This document shows, piece by piece, positions 5,131 through 7,113 of a stretch of 7,113 nt of DNA. This DNA is from Hyphomicrobiales bacterium (GTDB lineage Bacteria; Pseudomonadota; Alphaproteobacteria; Rhizobiales; Xanthobacteraceae). A program made the translations under genes and the position numbers. The stretch lies in contig JACQDO010000158.1 in the NCBI GenBank assembly GCA_016201085.1, positions 1 through 7,113 of the forward strand, read 5' to 3'. The notes below the pieces were generated by a model. The model had not been told where the DNA came from, did no database searches, and saw only the letters and a program-made list of their open reading frames with translations. Numbering within the stretch: the stretch's first letter is position 1; every line of letters begins with the position of its first letter.

Positions 5131-6123
5131 ATGAAGATATCAATCGGCTACGCAACTGCGATCGCAGGCGCTGCAGTACTCACTGTCATCGTCACCTCCG
5201 GGTTCAGTCCGGCGAGGACGCAGACAGCAAGTTTTCCGACCCGGACGATCACGATCATCGTTCCGTTCCCGGCGGGGGGGACCGCCGATATGCTGCCGCG
5301 CGTCGTCGCGGAAAGGCTGCGCGTCACTTTCGGCCAGCCAGTGGTCATAGAGAACAAGCCGGGCGCCAGCGGTAATCTCGGCGCGGAGCAGGTGTTCCGG
5401 GCAACGCCCGACGGCTACACGCTGCTGAACGCCCCGCAACTCAGTTACAGCATCAATCACTTGCTCAACCCCAACCTCAGTTTCGATCCGCGCGGCTTTG
5501 AGCCCGTGAGCGTGCTGGCGACCTATCCGACCGTGCTGTTCGCGCGGGCCGATCTGCCCGCCAACAACCTGGCGGAGCTCCTTGCCTATGCGCGCGCCAA
5601 TCCCGGCAAGCTCACCTACGCCTCCCAGGGCAAGGGCCAAATCGCCCATCTGACCATGGAAGCACTGAAGATGATGGCTAAGGTGGACATCCTGCATATC
5701 CCGTATCGTGGTTCGGCGCCGGCACTCAACAATCTGCTCGGCGGGCATGTCGATGTGCTTCCCGACAATCTTCTTGCCGGTCTCCAGCACGTGCAGAACG
5801 GCAAGCTGAAGATCATCGGCGTCGGTGGCCACGAGCGCATGCCCGGCTTGCCCGACATTGCTACCTTCGCCGAGGTGGTGCCTGGCCTCTATTCCGAGAC
5901 GTGGATGGCGATCTCGGCGCCGCCCGGGACGCCGAAGGAGATCACCGGCAAGTTGTCGGCCGCGATTGCCGAGGCGATCAAAGTGCCCGAAACCAATCAG
6001 CGCTTTCGCGATCTCGGGGCAATGCCCTTCGGCAGTACCCCGGATCAGATGCGCGACCTCATCAAGCAGAGCATGGATCTTTGGGCACCGGTGGTCACGT
6101 CGGCGAAAATCACCAGCGAATGA
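5131..6123 (+). CDS. Tripartite tricarboxylate transporter (Bug/TctC) substrate-binding protein
   Basis: The 330-residue protein has a Sec signal peptide (MKIS, then a hydrophobic core about 9-24, probable cleavage near residues 30-34) and the full Bug fold. Family motifs are IIVPFPAGGTADMLPRVVA (about 42-60), ENKPGASGNLGAE (74-86), ATPDGYTLL (91-99), HIPYRGSAPALNNLLGGHVD (189-208) and ISAPPGTPKEI (261-271). Such proteins capture carboxylated or related small molecules in the periplasm and deliver them to the TctA/TctB membrane proteins, or act as solo sensors. No tctA or tctB is in the window, and rhizobia carry many solo copies. The ligand cannot be read from the sequence; the nearby hydantoinase B-type gene suggests a cyclic amide or aromatic carboxylate, which is inference only. 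The FixK-like box upstream hints at oxygen-linked control. The gene looks intact. Confidence 0.93.
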   Translation: MKISIGYATAIAGAAVLTVIVTSGFSPARTQTASFPTRTITIIVPFPAGGTADMLPRVVAERLRVTFGQPVVIENKPGASGNLGAEQVFRATPDGYTLLNAPQLSYSINHLLNPNLSFDPRGFEPVSVLATYPTVLFARADLPANNLAELLAYARANPGKLTYASQGKGQIAHLTMEALKMMAKVDILHIPYRGSAPALNNLLGGHVDVLPDNLLAGLQHVQNGKLKIIGVGGHERMPGLPDIATFAEVVPGLYSETWMAISAPPGTPKEITGKLSAAIAEAIKVPETNQRFRDLGAMPFGSTPDQMRDLIKQSMDLWAPVVTSAKITSE

Positions 6124-6224
6124 GCGAGGTTGCCGATCCCAACCACGGCGCGACCAACCGGCAGCGTTGCGCGTTTGTCGCCTGAGTTGACAAAAATCGT
6201 TTCTGCTTACAAGTTGCGGCTTAT

Positions 6225-6241
6225 CGATACGGAGGGTATCG
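6225..6241 (+). promoter_or_regulatory. Inverted repeat CGATAC-N5-GTATCG
   Basis: Arms CGATAC (6225-6230) and GTATCG (6236-6241) are perfect around a GGAGG spacer. Allowing one mismatch, the arms extend to nine bases (6222-6244). The spacer looks like a ribosome site, but no start codon follows at a usable distance. An operator is the likeliest role. Confidence 0.45.
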
Positions 6242-6311
6242 TTATAAAGCAAAACCACGCACCGCGGACCTCGTTGCAGGCGGATCGTTCAAGCCGCGGT
6301 GCAAGGATGGA

Positions 6312-6328
6312 ATCGTGCACAGCACGAT
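6312..6328 (+). promoter_or_regulatory. Perfect inverted repeat ATCGTGC-ACA-GCACGAT
   Basis: Seven-base perfect arms flank a three-base spacer, 17 bases in all, about 110 bases before the GTG start. The form suits a dimeric repressor or activator. It is not followed by a T-run, so a terminator is unlikely. Confidence 0.5.
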
Positions 6329-6424
6329 GACTATCGTTCGGCGTTGTTGGCGGTGCTCGCCGCTGCGATCCGGCGAAAACTCAGGACATCCCCCGATGCG
6401 CGCATAGACCGTGATCGGATGGCT

Positions 6425-6430
6425 GGAGGA
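6425..6430 (+). promoter_or_regulatory. Ribosome binding site deciding the hydantoinase B-like GTG start
   Basis: GGAGGA lies six bases before GTG 6437. Starting there gives MANANIDQLTL, which fits the family N-terminus. Other in-frame starts (6299, 6419) lack such a site. Confidence 0.75.
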
Positions 6431-6436
6431 AACAAC

Positions 6437-6991
6437 GTGGCGAATGCGAACATAGACCAGCTGACGCTCTCGACCGTCTGGCACAGCTTCCAATCGCTGT
6501 GCCGTGAGATGCGCAGCATGATGACCCGGACGGCGCAGAGCTACCTGATGGCAACTCTGAAAGATCTCTCGGTCGGCGTCTGGCTGGCCGATGGATCGAC
6601 GGTGGCGGTGCCGGAAGGGCTGCCGGGTCAATTCCTCGGCACATCGTTCGCCATCGCTTCGATCCGCGAGAAATTCAAGAATAACCTCCATCCCGGCGAC
6701 GTCATTCTCACCAACGATCCCTATCACGGCGGCCACAACACCCATCTACCGGACTGGGGGTTCATCCGACCGATCTTCTACGAAGGCGAACTTTTATTCT
6801 TCACGATGGTGCGCGGGCACATGACCGACACCGGGGGATCCTTTCCCGGCGGCTACTTCCCGAACGCCTACGACATCATCGCCGAAGTGAGCGTCGAGGA
6901 CTTGACCGACATCCCGCCGATCCTTGCCAACCGGATTCGCAGCATCGACGGTGTGGAGAGCACGATCTCGCTTGTCACCTTCCCGGAGTAG
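6437..6991 (+). pseudogene. Hydantoinase B/oxoprolinase-type subunit, truncated and joined to an Lrp/AsnC-like tail
   Basis: From GTG 6437 the first about 150 residues are the N-terminal part of a HyuB/acetone or acetophenone carboxylase-type subunit: IDQLTLSTVWHSFQS, ATLKDLSVGVWLADG, HPGDVILTNDPYHGGHNTHL (86-104) and RGHMTDTGGSFPGGYFPNAY (127-145). Such subunits have about 500-600 residues and act with a HyuA partner in ATP-dependent opening of cyclic amides or carboxylation of ketones; no hyuA is seen here. After about residue 150 the sequence no longer follows the family and reads VSVEDLTDIPPILANRI, then RSIDGVESTISLVTF, ending PE at 184. This resembles the end of the RAM/ligand-binding domain of Lrp/AsnC proteins (xVEDLxxL...RIRxIxGVxxTxSLV). 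The gene is therefore probably broken by an in-frame rearrangement near 6880-6890. A product may still be made, but catalytic function is unlikely. Confidence 0.75.
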
Positions 6992-7037
6992 CGAAGGCCG
7001 GACACTTCCCTTCCCCGGCAGGCGCGGCGACCCAACG

Positions 7038-7112
7038 CTACTTCTTGCCCTTGTCAGAGAGTAGGCGGAGCCGCCCCCGCTTCCGCTCACCGACAGATCG
7101 CGACGCGGCGTA
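7038..7112 (-). CDS. Possible C-terminal end of a minus-strand gene at the right edge
   Basis: On the minus strand the frame is open from the window edge to a TAG at 7040-7038, ending in GERKRGRLRLLSDKGKK. The basic, lysine-terminated end is plausible for a real protein, and the gene would converge on the preceding one, 46 bases away. Twenty-four residues are too few to name a family, and chance is possible in GC-rich DNA. Confidence 0.25.
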   Translation of the reverse strand, partial: YAASRSVGERKRGRLRLLSDKGKK

Positions 7113-7113
7113 G

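Larger units (their letters stand above)
6124..6436. other. Leader region between binding-protein gene and hydantoinase B-like gene
   Basis: No gene is supported in these 313 bases. They contain TTGACA at 6187-6192 (a -35-like hexamer without a clear -10 at normal spacing), TTATAAAG near 6242-6249, two inverted repeats listed separately, and the ribosome site at 6425-6430. The frame of the next gene is open upstream to 6299, but those residues do not resemble its family. The long spacer suggests that the downstream gene has its own regulated promoter. Confidence 0.5.

Noticed and set aside
5140..6258. A 372-residue minus-strand frame opposite the binding-protein gene
   Set aside because: It mirrors the codon structure of a clear Bug/TctC gene with signal peptide and ribosome site. 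Its translation is Arg/His-rich without family motifs.
6299..6436. N-terminal extension of the hydantoinase B-like protein
   Set aside because: The 46 extra residues do not resemble the family, and the strong GGAGGA site points to GTG 6437.
1..7113. CRISPR array, tRNA or rRNA genes, defence or biosynthetic gene cluster
   Set aside because: No regularly spaced repeats, no cloverleaf or rRNA-like stretch, and no set of genes resembling a defence or biosynthetic system was found.

Overview
The window looks like an alphaproteobacterial chromosome, most likely Hyphomicrobiales near Bradyrhizobium. The reasons are a PhyR-type general stress regulator, several small proteins typical of that group (DUF3309, DUF3606, DUF1488 and an ELFRAKAAE-type protein), a FixK/FNR-like box, an IS66 element, and GC-rich coding DNA. 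This placement is inferred from protein families, not from a search.

Left part (1-2613): a cluster of small accessory and stress genes. It holds the end of a DUF3309 membrane peptide, phyR (TTG start behind a strong Shine-Dalgarno), a minus-strand pair (25-residue membrane peptide overlapping a DUF3606 gene), a divergent plus-strand pair (82-residue ELFRAKAAE-type protein, then a DUF1488 protein), and the first codons of another small gene cut by a transposon.

Middle (2614-about 4850): a composite transposon scar. An IS66 element enters the small gene with a recognisable GTAAGC end and carries intact tnpA and tnpB. Its tnpC stops being IS66-like near 4584 and runs directly into the out-of-frame C-terminus of an IS256-type transposase. 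No IS66 right end, target duplication or rest of the interrupted gene is visible, so the two flanks were probably brought together by deletion or rearrangement.

Right part (about 4850-7113): a catabolic or uptake locus. It has a FixK/FNR-like box, a periplasmic Bug/TctC solute-binding protein, a 313-base spacer with two inverted repeats, and the N-terminal part of a hydantoinase B-type subunit. About 150 residues in, that protein passes in frame into a tail resembling the end of an Lrp/AsnC ligand-binding (RAM) domain, so it is probably a broken or fused gene. A minus-strand C-terminus may lie at the right edge.

I do not see a convincing new multi-gene system. The points most worth checking are the two gene junctions, the perfect palindrome over the tnpA start codon, the overlapping membrane peptide/DUF3606 pair, and the inverted repeats and FixK-like box in the right part.
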